Position numbers and translations under genes: made by a program. A stretch of 64,000 nucleotides of DNA from JACVRW01 sp963751835. GTDB lineage: Bacteria > Actinomycetota > Thermoleophilia > Solirubrobacterales > Thermoleophilaceae. Below the pieces are notes generated by a model. It was not told the origin of the DNA and did no database searches. It saw nothing but the letters and a program-made list of their open reading frames with translations. The stretch lies in assembly GCA_963751835.1 (NCBI GenBank), contig CAVVWD010000013.1:29438-93437 (forward strand), in the 5' to 3' direction. Within the stretch, counting starts at the first letter, position 1; each line of letters begins with the position of its first letter. Shown here in pieces: positions 32,834 through 41,304 of this stretch.

Positions 32834-33679
32834 GTGTCCGTGGAGCAGTCCGTCCTCCATTCTGCGCCTCCGCCTGAGCCTCCCGAGCTGCCGCCGGGGG
32901 TGGCCCCGCGCTGGCCTGCCTGGTATGCCGGGGTGGGCTTCCTCGTGGCCCTGATCGGCACGCTGATTGCGGTCGGCGTCGTTGCGGCGGCGACCGGCGC
33001 GGGCTCGGACGGCGACAACCCGACGTTCACGGTCATCGCGACTCTGATGCAGAGCCTGATCTTCGTAGGCACGGCGGTACTGTTCGCATCCTTCACGCGG
33101 CGGCCCAAGCCCTGGCACTTCGGGCTTCGGCGCACGGCCCTCTGGCCAGCCGTGGGCTGGGCCGCGCTCGGCATGGTGTCCTTCTACATCGCCGCGGCGG
33201 TCTACACGGCGCTCGTCTCGCCCGACGCCGAGCAGACGGTCGCCCAGGACCTCGGCGCCGACGAAGGCACCTTCGGCATGATCGCGGCCGGCTTCATGGT
33301 CATCTGCGTGGCGCCGTTCGCGGAGGAGTTCTTCTTTCGCGGCTTCTTCTACCGCGCGCTCCGCAGCCGCTACTCGGTGATCGTCGCCGCGCTCATCGAC
33401 GGGGCCCTGTTCGGGATCATCCACTACGACTTCTCGGGGTCGGACGCCCTGCTGATCCTGCCGCCGCTCGCGGTCCTCGGGTTCATGTTCTGCCTCGTGT
33501 ACGAGAAGACCGGGTCGCTGTGGCCTGTGGTGGCCCTGCACGCCTTCAACAACGCGATCGCGTACGGGGTGGCGGTCGAGGACGCGACCGTCTCAGTCGT
33601 CCTGGGCCCGCTGATGTTGGTCGCCTGCGTGGTGATTCCGCGCCTGATGCCGCCGGCGCCCGCGCTCTTGCGGGCGTAG
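32834..33679 (+). CDS. CPBP (CAAX-type) intramembrane metalloprotease
   Basis: 281 residues with about seven membrane helices after a Pro-rich N-terminus. The three conserved motifs are present: 'APFAEEFFFRGFFYRAL' (Glu-Glu-x3-Arg), 'DGALFGIIHYDF' (Phe-x3-His) and 'VVALHAFNNAIAYGV' (His-x3-Asn), which are the catalytic and zinc or proton-shuttle residues of the Abi/CPBP family. It starts at GTG 32834, one base after the HAD stop codon. In bacteria these proteins are linked to bacteriocin immunity or membrane protein processing; the target here is unknown. Confidence 0.9.
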   Translation: MSVEQSVLHSAPPPEPPELPPGVAPRWPAWYAGVGFLVALIGTLIAVGVVAAATGAGSDGDNPTFTVIATLMQSLIFVGTAVLFASFTRRPKPWHFGLRRTALWPAVGWAALGMVSFYIAAAVYTALVSPDAEQTVAQDLGADEGTFGMIAAGFMVICVAPFAEEFFFRGFFYRALRSRYSVIVAALIDGALFGIIHYDFSGSDALLILPPLAVLGFMFCLVYEKTGSLWPVVALHAFNNAIAYGVAVEDATVSVVLGPLMLVACVVIPRLMPPAPALLRA

Positions 33680-33715
33680 AGAATCGGCGCCGACTCATGC
33701 CATAGTGGGCGGCAG

Positions 33716-34756
33716 ATGAACGGGTCGCGTGCGCTCGCCACCGCTGTTTTGACGCTCGCTCTGGCTCCCGCGGCGGCTCACGCGCAGGTCACGGCGCCGC
33801 CCGCACCCGCCCCGCCGCCCGCCCCCCCACCCGCGCCGGCACCGAAACCCACGATTCCGCCACCGCCGTCCGTGCCCACGCCTGCTCCGGCCGCCGGCGC
33901 GGCCAGCATCAAGGTGACCCGCGGGCTGGCCACCAAGGGGATGCGCTACTCGGCGCCCTTCCAGCAGCTTTTCGTGCGCGGCCGGGTAGCGCCGTACGTC
34001 GCGGGTCAGACCGTGACGCTGCGTGTGGTCCGTGAGGGCAAGGTGGCCAAGCGGATCCGCGGTCCGGTCGGGCCCGGAGGGCGCTACAAGATTCCGGTCA
34101 AGCTCGCCAAGACAGGGCTCTTCCGGCTTGTCGTAAGGCATGGGGGGACGCCGGCGCAGGCGGCTTTCCGCACCCGCGGCAAGCGTGTGACCGTCGTGGA
34201 CTGGCAGGCCGGGGCAGGCGAGAGCGGCGTCAAGGTCCTGTTGCTCCAGCGCGGGCTCCACCGGCTCGGGTACTCGGTGCCCGTGACCGGTCACTACGAC
34301 TGGCTCACCGCCAACGCGGTGAACGCGTTTCGCAAGGCGAACGACATGGGGCGCGACGGCTACGCCCTGAAGTCGGTGTACGCGAAGGTCTTCCGGGGCG
34401 ACGGAGCGTTCAAGCTGCGCTACCCGCAGACCGGGAAGCACGTGGAGTTCGACTGGTCCCGGCAGCTGCTCGTCCTGGCCGACAAGGGCAGGCCGTATCG
34501 GGTCTACCACACGTCGTCGGGTAAGGCGTCGACCCCGACCGTGTTTGGCAGCTACCGCTTCTACCTGCAGACGCCCGGCACGAACGCCAAGGGGATGGTG
34601 CACTCCTCGTACTTCATCGGGGGGTATGCGATTCACGGCTACGCCTCGGTGCCGAACTACCCGGCGAGCCACGGCTGTCTGAGGGTGCCGATCCCGAACG
34701 CCGCGTCGATCTTTGGCTGGATCGATATCGGCGATCCGATTTACTCGTACCGGTAG
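33716..34756 (+). CDS. L,D-transpeptidase (YkuD) with peptidoglycan-binding domain
   Basis: 346 residues. A signal peptide (about 1-25, ending Ala-His-Ala) is followed by a Pro-rich linker, a beta-rich domain (about 60-155), a PG_binding_1 domain ('GVKVLLLQRGLHRLGYSVPV') and a C-terminal YkuD domain (about 235-346). The YkuD catalytic motif is 'IHGYASVP' and 'PASHGCLRVPIPNA' with the nucleophile Cys. The domain begins at 'QLLVLADKGRPYRVYHTSSG'. The exported enzyme probably makes 3-3 peptidoglycan crosslinks or attaches proteins. It is convergent with the M23 gene, and a hairpin region lies between them. Confidence 0.92.
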   Translation: MNGSRALATAVLTLALAPAAAHAQVTAPPAPAPPPAPPPAPAPKPTIPPPPSVPTPAPAAGAASIKVTRGLATKGMRYSAPFQQLFVRGRVAPYVAGQTVTLRVVREGKVAKRIRGPVGPGGRYKIPVKLAKTGLFRLVVRHGGTPAQAAFRTRGKRVTVVDWQAGAGESGVKVLLLQRGLHRLGYSVPVTGHYDWLTANAVNAFRKANDMGRDGYALKSVYAKVFRGDGAFKLRYPQTGKHVEFDWSRQLLVLADKGRPYRVYHTSSGKASTPTVFGSYRFYLQTPGTNAKGMVHSSYFIGGYAIHGYASVPNYPASHGCLRVPIPNAASIFGWIDIGDPIYSYR

Positions 34757-34869
34757 GTCCTTGCGTTCAGTTCGGGCGTGCGCTGAGGGTTGGGCTGCCC
34801 AGGACGGCTTGCTGGTGAGGGGGTCGGGTCCGGTCGGGTGACCTTCATTCCCGGAAGGATCCCGGGTTG

Positions 34870-34886
34870 TGCCGCCAGGGGCGGCA
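34870..34886. repeat. Short perfect hairpin after LDT gene
   Basis: TGCCGCC (34870-34876) and GGCGGCA (34880-34886) around a 3-base loop, followed on the plus strand by AAAAG. On the minus strand it would follow a CTTTT run. Flanking sequence contains further CCCGGG-type inverted repeats. It may take part in termination of the convergent genes. The rest of 34757-35004 shows no gene. Confidence 0.45.
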
Positions 34887-34924
34887 AAAGTCGGGAAGGC
34901 TCCCGGGACCCTTCCCCGACGCGA

Positions 34925-34953
34925 AAGCCCCGCCCGGGTTGCGGACGGGGCTT
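34925..34953. terminator. Bidirectional terminator-like hairpin
   Basis: A perfect 8-bp inverted repeat, AAGCCCCG (34925-34932) and CGGGGCTT (34946-34953), between the convergent LDT and M23 genes. The symmetric A/T-flanked GC stem could serve both directions, but the U tract is minimal. Confidence 0.55.
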
Positions 34954-35004
34954 CCACGGTTCCCCCTCGGCTACGCCCCTCCGTTTGGAGGGGCGTCCGA
35001 AGTG

Positions 35005-37082
35005 CTATTGCGCCGGGGCTGCCGCGGTGTCGACGGGTGCGGCCGGGGCTGCCTCCGCCGGAGCCGCGGCCGGCGTGGTCTCGGCCGGGGCCGGAGCTGC
35101 GGGCGCCGCCTCCGCGGGAGCCGGGGCCGGGGCCGCTTCGACAGGCGCCGGGGCCGCCTCCACGGGTGCCGGCGCCGGTGCGGGGGCAGCCTCGACCGGT
35201 GCTGGTGCCGGAGCAGGGGCGGGGGCCGCCTCCACGGGCGCGGGTGCCGGAGCCGGAGCGGGGGCCGGCTCCACCGGGGCAGGGGCGACCGGAGCCGCCT
35301 CCACAGGCGCGGGCGCCGGAGCCGGGGCGGGCGCGGGCGCCACCTCGACAGGGGCCGGGGCTGGGGCGACCGGAGCCGCCTCACAGGCGCGGGGGCCGGG
35401 GTTGGGGCGACCGGAGCCGCCTCCACAGGCGCGGGTGCCGGGGTGGGGGCAACAGGGGTCGCCTCGACGGGAGCGGGGACCGGAGCCGCCGGTGCGGGAG
35501 CGACCGGAGCGGCCTCGGTCGGAACCGGAGCGACTGGAGCCGCCTCGGCCGGGACGGGAGCGACCGGAGCGGCCTCCGCCGGGACCGGAGCCGCGGGAGC
35601 GAGCGCCGTTGCCGGGACCGGGGCCGGGACCGGTGCAGCCGCGACCGTGGGCGTACCTGCTGCCGGAGCGCCGGCGGGCGCGATCGCGCCGCCGCCCTGC
35701 GAGATGACCTCCTGGCCGACTGCGGCCTTCGCGGCCGCGCGGTACCTCGCGACCATGCGCGCGGCCTTGGTCTTGGCGCGCTTCGACGACGCCGGCCGCT
35801 TCGCGACGGCCAGGTCGGGGCCGCCGATCGCGTTGACGCGCGCCGTCGATGCGGTGCTCTTGCCGGGGATTGCCCCGCCGTTCATGTACGTCGACGGGTT
35901 CTGGGCCTGGCCGTTGACCCGCGTCTCGAAGTGCAGGTGCGGTCCCGTGCAGGAGCCGGTGCAGCCGACGTACCCGATCACCTGTCCCTGCTGCACCTGA
36001 GCGCCCTGCGAGACCGCAAAGCGGGACATGTGCGCGTAGCACGTCGAGAATTGGCTCGTATGGGTAATGCAGACGATGTTCCCGTAGCCGCTCTGCTGGC
36101 CGGCGAGGCTGACGCTTCCGCAGGCCGCCGCGCGAATCGGGGTGCCGCTCGGCGCTGCGAGGTCGACGCCGTCGTGGTTGCGGCCCCAGCGTGGGCCGAA
36201 CGGAGAGGTCTGGGTGCCCTTGACCGGCGCCGCGATCGTCGTGGACCCGCAGCTGCCGGTGCCGGGGATTGGTGCGGGCGCCGGCGCCGGGGTCGTGGAC
36301 TCGGGCGTCTGGACGGGGGAGCCGGCCTCGCCGCCACCGCCATCGCCACCGCTGGAGACGGTGTCGCCGCCGGAGCCGCCCTCGCGGCCCGAGCCGCCCT
36401 CGCCGTCGGAGCCGGTATCACCGGTCGTTCCGCCGGCCACGTCGCTGCCGCCAGCGGCCGCGTCCTGGGCGTCGCCCGCTTGCGTCGTGAGTCCGCCCTG
36501 GCCGCCGCCGGCCTGAGTTGACGCGCTCGCAGCGGCCTCGACGTCGAGCTGTTGCCCGGCCTCCACGAGCCGCCGCTCGAGACGCTGCTTGACCTCGGTC
36601 GGGACGTTGTCGCCGCCGACGCCCGAGGCGCTTGCGCCGCTCCCGCTCTGGAAGAGTGATCCCCACGTGACCGGTCCCACGATGCCGTCGACCTGGAGGC
36701 CGGCACGCGACTGGTACTGGCGAACTGCAGCGTCCGTCTGGGGGCCGAAGATCCCATCGGCCGCCACGCCGAGCGCACGCTGGACGTGTGCGACAAGCTC
36801 ACCCTGGCTGCCCAGCTGGAGCGGCAGGCCGCCCTCGCGAATCTCGATGGCGCGGTTGGCGGGCGACGCGGCCGCAACCGTCGCCTGCAGGCCGCTCGAC
36901 ATCTGGGCCGCGGCGACGGACGCGCCGGGCCCGGCCACCATCGCCGTGGCCAGCGCTGCGGAGATGTGCTTCTTGCGTGCCTGCTCCCGTCTTGCCTTCG
37001 GCAAGAGCCTCCTGCGCCGGCGCGAGCGCACCTGCGAGTCCAACCAGAGCTCAGGCTGGGCCAGATCCCTGTAGGCGGTCAT
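35005..37082 (-). CDS. M23 endopeptidase with PG-binding domain; frameshift in Pro/Ala tail
   Basis: Secreted peptidoglycan hydrolase. After an Arg-rich start, a hydrophobic export segment (about 39-58), a PG_binding_1 domain (about 85-142, 'VQRALGVAADGIFGPQTDAAV'), a Gly/Ser/Asp-rich linker and an M23 LytM domain (about 290-400). The metal ligands are in 'NHDGVDLAAP' and 'GPHLHFETRVNG', with 'CYAHMSR' between. From about residue 470 the chain is a Pro/Ala/Val repeat (PAPVEAAPVAP). Near 35381 one repeat reads GCCTCACAG where the other copies read GCCTCCACAG. This missing base turns the rest into an Arg/Pro-rich frame running to 34971; restoring it gives the repeat to a TAG at 35005, which I take as the true end. 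Its leader is a c-di-AMP riboswitch. Confidence 0.88.
35030..35610 (-). repeat. Low-complexity Pro/Ala repeat tract
   Basis: Imperfect direct repeats encoding PAPVEAAP-type units in the M23 C-terminal tail. The tract contains the single-base difference at about 35381 that breaks the frame, and is a likely place for slippage or assembly error. Confidence 0.85.
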
Positions 37083-37089
37083 CCGTCAT

Positions 37090-37245
37090 GTCCCCTTCCG
37101 TTCGGGCCTACGGGGTTAGCTGACGGGCTCGCGCTGGAAGATGCGCTACGCGGCTCTAGGGTCCGCGACTCGCCCCTGGTGGCTCATCGCCACCAACCTG
37201 GTTCCCCCGTTCGCACTCACCCGGCGGCGGGCGGCGCGACTCGGC
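37090..37245 (-). promoter_or_regulatory. c-di-AMP riboswitch (ydaO-yuaA type)
   Basis: In the minus-strand leader of the M23 gene. Recognisable conserved blocks in order: GTGAGTGCGAACGGGGGAAC within 37200-37222, a GGTGGC-GATGA-GCCACC hairpin, AGGGGCGAGTC, then CCCGTCAGCTAACCCCGTAGGC ending at 37106, followed by GAACGGAAGGGG just before the ATG. This order and wording match the actinobacterial ydaO leaders known upstream of resuscitation-promoting factors and cell-wall hydrolases. These normally turn expression off when c-di-AMP is high. Boundaries are approximate. Confidence 0.85.
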
Positions 37246-37348
37246 GCTTGACTTCAATTCACGCAAACAGCCCTTTGCAGGGAAAGTTGCGCGGGAGCAG
37301 ACTAGCGAAGTCCTTCGAGGCGCGACCTCGAAGTCCTTCCCGGCAAGC

Positions 37349-37756
37349 TCAGGCCGTGCGCCAGTCGCCGCCGTGCGCGCGCTGCTTGGGGAGCATGTTG
37401 GCGACCAGCCCGAGCAGCAGTCCGTAGACCAGCAGGCCGAGGATCGTGGGCACTCCGTTGGCCACCCACGCGTTCTCCGAGTCCACAAGGTCGGCGAACG
37501 GCGCCAGCAGGACGTCGTTGGCATCGTCGATCGCTTCGCGGAAGTCGCCGTTGCGCTGTTCGCGCATGCGCTCCTCGCGGGGGTCCGGCGATATCACCGC
37601 CGGGCTCTCGCTCGCGCTCTCGAGCTCCGACGCCAGGGCGTTCTGCTGGTTCTGCGAACCACGGTCCATCTCGTCCACGGCGAAGAGCGCGAAGCCGAGA
37701 AGAACGATCCCCGTAGCGAGGATCGCGATTGAGCGGATGCCTGATCCCATCGCCAT
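37349..37756 (-). CDS. Two-helix membrane protein, hypothetical
   Basis: About 135 residues. The N-terminal helix is at about residues 10-28 (IAILATGIVLLGFALFAV), followed by an extracytoplasmic charged region of about 75 residues and a C-terminal helix 'VPTILGLLVYGLLLGLVANML'. No motif is recognised. The start is uncertain among ATGs at 37807, 37756 and 37750; I chose 37756 because earlier ones leave almost no space to the divergent pyrE. The region 37246-37348 upstream of the riboswitch holds no gene. Confidence 0.6.
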   Translation of the reverse strand: MAMGSGIRSIAILATGIVLLGFALFAVDEMDRGSQNQQNALASELESASESPAVISPDPREERMREQRNGDFREAIDDANDVLLAPFADLVDSENAWVANGVPTILGLLVYGLLLGLVANMLPKQRAHGGDWRTA

Positions 37757-37809
37757 TACCATCGGCACGCCCGCCACGACCATGACTTCCGCGCCCGAGA
37801 TGTCCACAC

Positions 37810-38361
37810 ATGGCTGACGCCCGTGAGCGGCTCGTGTCCGAGCTGCGCGAGCACGCGCTGGTCATCGGGGAGGTCACGCTCACGAGCGGCGCGACCGCCC
37901 AGTACTACGTGGACGCCAAGCGGGCGATCCTGATGCCGGCCGGCTTCCGCGCTCTCGGCGAGCTCGTGGCCGCCGAGGCCGGACGGGCCGAGGCCACCGC
38001 GGTGGGCGGGATGACGATGGGCGCCGACCCCGTTGCGTGCGCGGCGCTCGCGGCCGGGGCGCAGGTCAAGGCCTTCTTCGTGCGTAAGGAGAAGAAGCAG
38101 CACGGGCTGCAGCGCTGGATCGAGGGCCCGCCGCTCGAGCCGGGCGAGCGCTGCCTGATCGTCGAGGACGTGGTTACCACCGGCGGCTCGACGGTCAGGG
38201 CGATCGAGCGGGTGCGCGAGGAGGGCCTCGATGTGGCGGGCGTGGTGAGCGTGCTCGACCGCCTGGCCGGTGGGCGAGAGGCGATCGAGGCCGCGGCCGG
38301 GGCGCCCTACCTCCCGCTCACGACCATCGACGACGTCTATCCCGAGCGCCCCGACCGTTAG
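37810..38361 (+). CDS. pyrE: Orotate phosphoribosyltransferase
   Basis: Converts orotate and PRPP to OMP in pyrimidine synthesis. 183 residues. 'TLTSGATAQYYVDAKRAIL' near the N-terminus is the orotate-binding segment, 'VGGMTMGADPVA' follows, 'FFVRKEKKQHGLQRWIEG' is the flexible catalytic loop with Lys residues, and 'CLIVEDVVTTGGSTVRAI' is the PRPP signature. No fused OMP decarboxylase is present. The stop overlaps the stop of convergent nudC by 4 bp. Confidence 0.95.
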   Translation: MADARERLVSELREHALVIGEVTLTSGATAQYYVDAKRAILMPAGFRALGELVAAEAGRAEATAVGGMTMGADPVACAALAAGAQVKAFFVRKEKKQHGLQRWIEGPPLEPGERCLIVEDVVTTGGSTVRAIERVREEGLDVAGVVSVLDRLAGGREAIEAAAGAPYLPLTTIDDVYPERPDR

Positions 38362-39203
38362 CCGGCGGCAAGCCAGGCGTCGATCAGCCTGCGGGCGATC
38401 GAGTACGGCGGCGAGAGGAGGATCTCGCTGCGCCCCGCGGCCGCCTCCTCGACCTCCTCGCGGCGAAACCAGCGCACGTCCTCGAGCTCGTCGCCGTCGG
38501 GTCGCGGCTCGCCGCCCTCGGCCGACGCCTGGAAGCCGAGCATGAGCGAGCTCGGGAAGGGCCACGGCTGCGAGGCCACGTAGCTCACCTCACTCACCTC
38601 GATTCCGGACTCCTCACGCACCTCGCGCCGCACGGCGTCCTCGAGCATCTCGCCCGGCTCGACGAATCCGGCCAGCACCGAGTAGCGCCCCGCCGGCCAA
38701 CGCGGCGACCGGCCGAGCAGGATCCGGTCGCCTCCATCCGAGACGCGCACGATCACCACCGGGTCCGTCCGCGGAAAGTGGTGCGCCTCGCACGCCGGAC
38801 AGCGCCGCTCATGCCCGGCGTCGACGACCTCGGTGGCCGCGCCGCAGTTGGCGCAGAAGCCGTGCCGCCGGTGCCACGACAGCAGGGACGCCGCATATGC
38901 GGCAAGCGCTGCCTCGTCGGCGGGCAGCTCGGTGGCCGCCTCACGCAGGCCGGCCGGGTGGCCGGCCTCGGGCTCGGCGGCGCTCACGTCGGACGCGAAC
39001 AGCGGCGTCTCGCCCGCGAGCCCGAGGAAGACCTCCGACTGGTCGGCCGACCCGAGCAGCAGCCGCCCGTCCTCGATCCAGACGCCTCGCTCCGAAAGCT
39101 GTACTGCGCGGGCGCGGGGATCAGAGCGGCGGGCCGAGAGCCACTCCGGGTCGCGGCGTTCCGTGGGCGCACGGTCGAGGTCGGCGCCGGTGAAGACGAT
39201 CAC
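38358..39203 (-). CDS. nudC: NADH pyrophosphatase NudC-type Nudix hydrolase
   Basis: Hydrolyses NAD(H) to NMN(H) and AMP, and in some bacteria removes NAD caps from RNA. 281 residues. A four-Cys zinc ribbon ('FCANCGAA' and 'RRCPACEAHHFPR') precedes a full Nudix box G-x5-E-x7-REVREE-x-G ('GFVEPGEMLEDAVRREVREE') and the NudC-specific SQPWPFPxS motif ('SQPWPFPSSLMLGF'). It is convergent with pyrE; the stop codons overlap (TTAG). The universal stress protein gene upstream ends 5 bp beyond the start-side region. Confidence 0.95.
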   Translation of the reverse strand: MIVFTGADLDRAPTERRDPEWLSARRSDPRARAVQLSERGVWIEDGRLLLGSADQSEVFLGLAGETPLFASDVSAAEPEAGHPAGLREAATELPADEAALAAYAASLLSWHRRHGFCANCGAATEVVDAGHERRCPACEAHHFPRTDPVVIVRVSDGGDRILLGRSPRWPAGRYSVLAGFVEPGEMLEDAVRREVREESGIEVSEVSYVASQPWPFPSSLMLGFQASAEGGEPRPDGDELEDVRWFRREEVEEAAAGRSEILLSPPYSIARRLIDAWLAAG

Positions 39204-39208
39204 GCGGG

Positions 39209-39751
39209 TCAGGCGGAGGGACGTGCGCGGCGGCGGCGCTGGCCGCGGAGCGCCCGGAGCGCCGCGGCCGCGGGGCGGGGCCTGTGGTCCGTCGAGGCGG
39301 GCCGCGCGGCCGGCTCGGGCTTCTCGTGCACCACGAGCACGGGGGTTGCGATGTCGCGGAGACGCTCACCGACCGGCCGCTTGAGGCACACCCGGACCGC
39401 GCGCGCCGCCTGGCCCACGACGACGAGGTCCCAATTGCCGCTCTCAGCCTCTCGCAGCAACGCCGCCGCCGGGTCTCCGTGGGTCACGAGCTTCGTGACT
39501 GGGATCTCGGGCGGAACCGCCCGCGTGGCTGCCTCGATGACCTTGCACGCCCAGTTCTCGAGCTGCTTGCACATCCCGTCCCGGCTCTGCGGAACGGCCA
39601 CGGGGCTCGCCCAGATCACTCCCGAGGGCTCCGGAGCGCTGACGAGGAGCCCGATTCGGCCATGGCCCTCCTCGGCCAGCTCGATCGCCCTCTCGAGGGC
39701 AAGTCGAGCGGCGGGGCTGTCATCGACTCCAACGAGTATTCGATGAAACAC
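39209..39751 (-). CDS. Universal stress protein (UspA family)
   Basis: 180 residues. UspA fold with 'RILVGVDDSPAARLALERAI' at the N-terminus and the C-terminal nucleotide-binding region 'DLVVVGQAARAVRVCLKRPVGERL...TPVLVVHE'. The canonical Gly-x2-Gly-x9-Gly-Ser/Thr ATP motif is poorly kept, so ATP binding is uncertain. The last about 35 residues are basic and low-complexity. It starts at GTG 39751 and is divergent from marR, with two palindromic operator-like sites in the 68-bp gap, so MarR probably represses both. Confidence 0.85.
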   Translation of the reverse strand: MFHRILVGVDDSPAARLALERAIELAEEGHGRIGLLVSAPEPSGVIWASPVAVPQSRDGMCKQLENWACKVIEAATRAVPPEIPVTKLVTHGDPAAALLREAESGNWDLVVVGQAARAVRVCLKRPVGERLRDIATPVLVVHEKPEPAARPASTDHRPRPAAAALRALRGQRRRRARPSA

Positions 39752-39767
39752 GGGCCACTCCGTTTGC

Positions 39768-39809
39768 TTAGCGTGCTAACGAGCCTACCAACAACCGTTA
39801 GCACGCTAA
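39768..39809. promoter_or_regulatory. Paired palindromic operator, usp-marR intergenic region
   Basis: TTAGCGTGCTAACG (39768-39781) and CGTTAGCACGCTAA (39796-39809) are exact reverse complements separated by 14 bp. Each half is itself a palindrome TTAGC-N2-GCTAA. They lie between the divergent starts and are AT-richer than the surroundings, the normal layout for MarR autoregulation. Confidence 0.85.
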
Positions 39810-39819
39810 ATTCTTAACC

Positions 39820-40284
39820 ATGTCCGCGCCGGACGCAAGCGGGACGCAGCACGAAGGGGCGCACACCGAGTTCGCCGAATCGCTCGAGGCACTCTTCACC
39901 GCCGTCCTGCGCGCCAGCGGACGAGGCGTCCCGGGTGGCGACACGGAGCTGACGATCTCTCAGTACAACGTCCTGTCCGCGGTCGGCGAGCGCGCGGCGA
40001 CGGTCACTGAGATCGCCGCTGCGGCCGACCTGGCCGTGCCGACCGCCACCCGCTCGCTGCGCGCGCTCGAGGAGCGTGGATTCGTGCGCCGCCGGCGCGG
40101 TGAGAATGGCGACGGGCGCGTCGTCACCGTCTCGCTCACGCCCACCGGCAGCCGCGTACTCGCCGAGAAGACGACCTGGGTGAGGGCACGCCAGCGGGCC
40201 ATCTTCGATCGGCTCAGCCCAGCCGAGCGCCGCACCGCCGCCGGGCTGCTCAGGGTGATCGCCGAGGACATCCACGAGCTCTGA
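39820..40284 (+). CDS. MarR-family transcriptional regulator
   Basis: 154 residues. The winged helix-turn-helix has 'LTISQYNVLSAVGERAATVTEIAAAADLAVPTATRSLRALEERGFV' features, then the wing 'RRRRGENGDGRVVTVSLTPTG', with dimerisation helices at both ends. The ATG at 39820 is 11 bp from the downstream operator half-site. The ligand is unknown. Probable targets are itself and the divergent universal stress gene, as judged from the paired operator. Confidence 0.92.
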   Translation: MSAPDASGTQHEGAHTEFAESLEALFTAVLRASGRGVPGGDTELTISQYNVLSAVGERAATVTEIAAAADLAVPTATRSLRALEERGFVRRRRGENGDGRVVTVSLTPTGSRVLAEKTTWVRARQRAIFDRLSPAERRTAAGLLRVIAEDIHEL

Positions 40285-40293
40285 GCGGGCCTG

Positions 40294-41304
40294 CTACGAG
40301 GGCTGCTTTTCCGCCAGGTCGGCGACAGCCCAAACGCGTCGAAGAGGCTCGCGTCGAACGTCGTGATCTCGGCGATCACGCCGCCCTCGACGCGCAGGAC
40401 GTCGAACTTGAACGCCCGGTACTCGGAGTCCCCGGGCTGGCGGAGGTAGCTCGCGGCCGTCGGCTGCCGGTTGGCACGCGTGGGCACCAGGAGCCAGTCG
40501 CCCGGCGTCTCCGGGCCGAAGGCGCGCTCGAGGAGCAATGCCATCGCCTCGCGGCCCTCGAACAGGAACGGATGCGGGGGCATCGTGATCCGGATGTCGT
40601 CCGCGACCATTGCGGCCGCGGCCGCCGCGTCACCGCGCTCGTGAGTGTCGATGAAGCCCTGAAGCAACCTGCGCTCCTGTTCGGTCAGCTCCTCGGTCGA
40701 GCGCTCGAGCCGCTCCGCGGACCCGCAGCTCCTGCACCGTCTGCCGTGCGCGCTGGAGCGCGCTGTTGGCCGCCGGGACGCTCATCTCCAGGAGCGCGGC
40801 GGTTTCGCGGGCCGGCCATTCGAGCACGTCGCGCAGGATCAGGACGGCCCTCTGCCTGGGCGGCAGCGTCTGGATCACCGCAATGAACGTCAGCTCGATC
40901 GTCTCGCGAGCCACGACCACGGCGTCCGGCTCGGCCTCGCGCGGGGCCATCTCGTCGAGGAGCCGGTCGGGGTACGGCTGGAGCCAGGGCACGTCCCGGA
41001 ACGAGTGCAGCGCAGGCACGCGTCGCTCGCTTCGCCGGAGCTCGTCGAGGCAGGCGTTCGTCGCGATCCGGTAGAGCCAGGCCCGGAACAGCCGGCCGCC
41101 TTCGAAGCGCTCGCGGCCGCGCCAGGCGCGCATGAAGGTCTCCTGCACCTGGTCCTCGGCCGCCTCGAAGGAGCCGAGCATCCGGTAGCAGTGCACGTGG
41201 AGCTCCCGCCGGTGCGGCTCGACCAGCGCAGTGAAGGCGGACTCGTCGCCGCCTTTCGCTGCGGCGACGAGCTCCTCACGCGGCGCCGGGCCCGGCTTTG
41301 TCAT
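40294..41304 (-). CDS. ECF sigma factor with SnoaL-like C-terminal domain; two apparent frameshifts
   Basis: Frame one (41304 to about 40715) has sigma region 2 ('HCYRMLGSFEAAEDQVQETFMRAW', 'WLYRIATNACLDELRR') and region 4 ('LPPRQRAVLILRDVLEWPARETAALL', 'SVPAANSALQRAR'). It then loses sense. One base over, the expected continuation appears ('RLLQGFIDTHERGDAAAA' through a SnoaL domain, 'FLFEGREAMALLLERAFGP', 'EITTFDASLFDAFGLSPT'). A second shift at about 40305 gives 'LAEKQPS' and a TAG at 40294. Total about 335 residues, right for this long ECF class in which the SnoaL domain tunes activity. It overlaps the SDR gene (ATGA). Confidence 0.85.

Noticed and set aside
39960..40293. Continuation of the SnoaL frame antisense through marR
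   Set aside because: The family sequence ends at FGLSPT; beyond that the frame is the mirror of marR and has no stop only because of codon bias.
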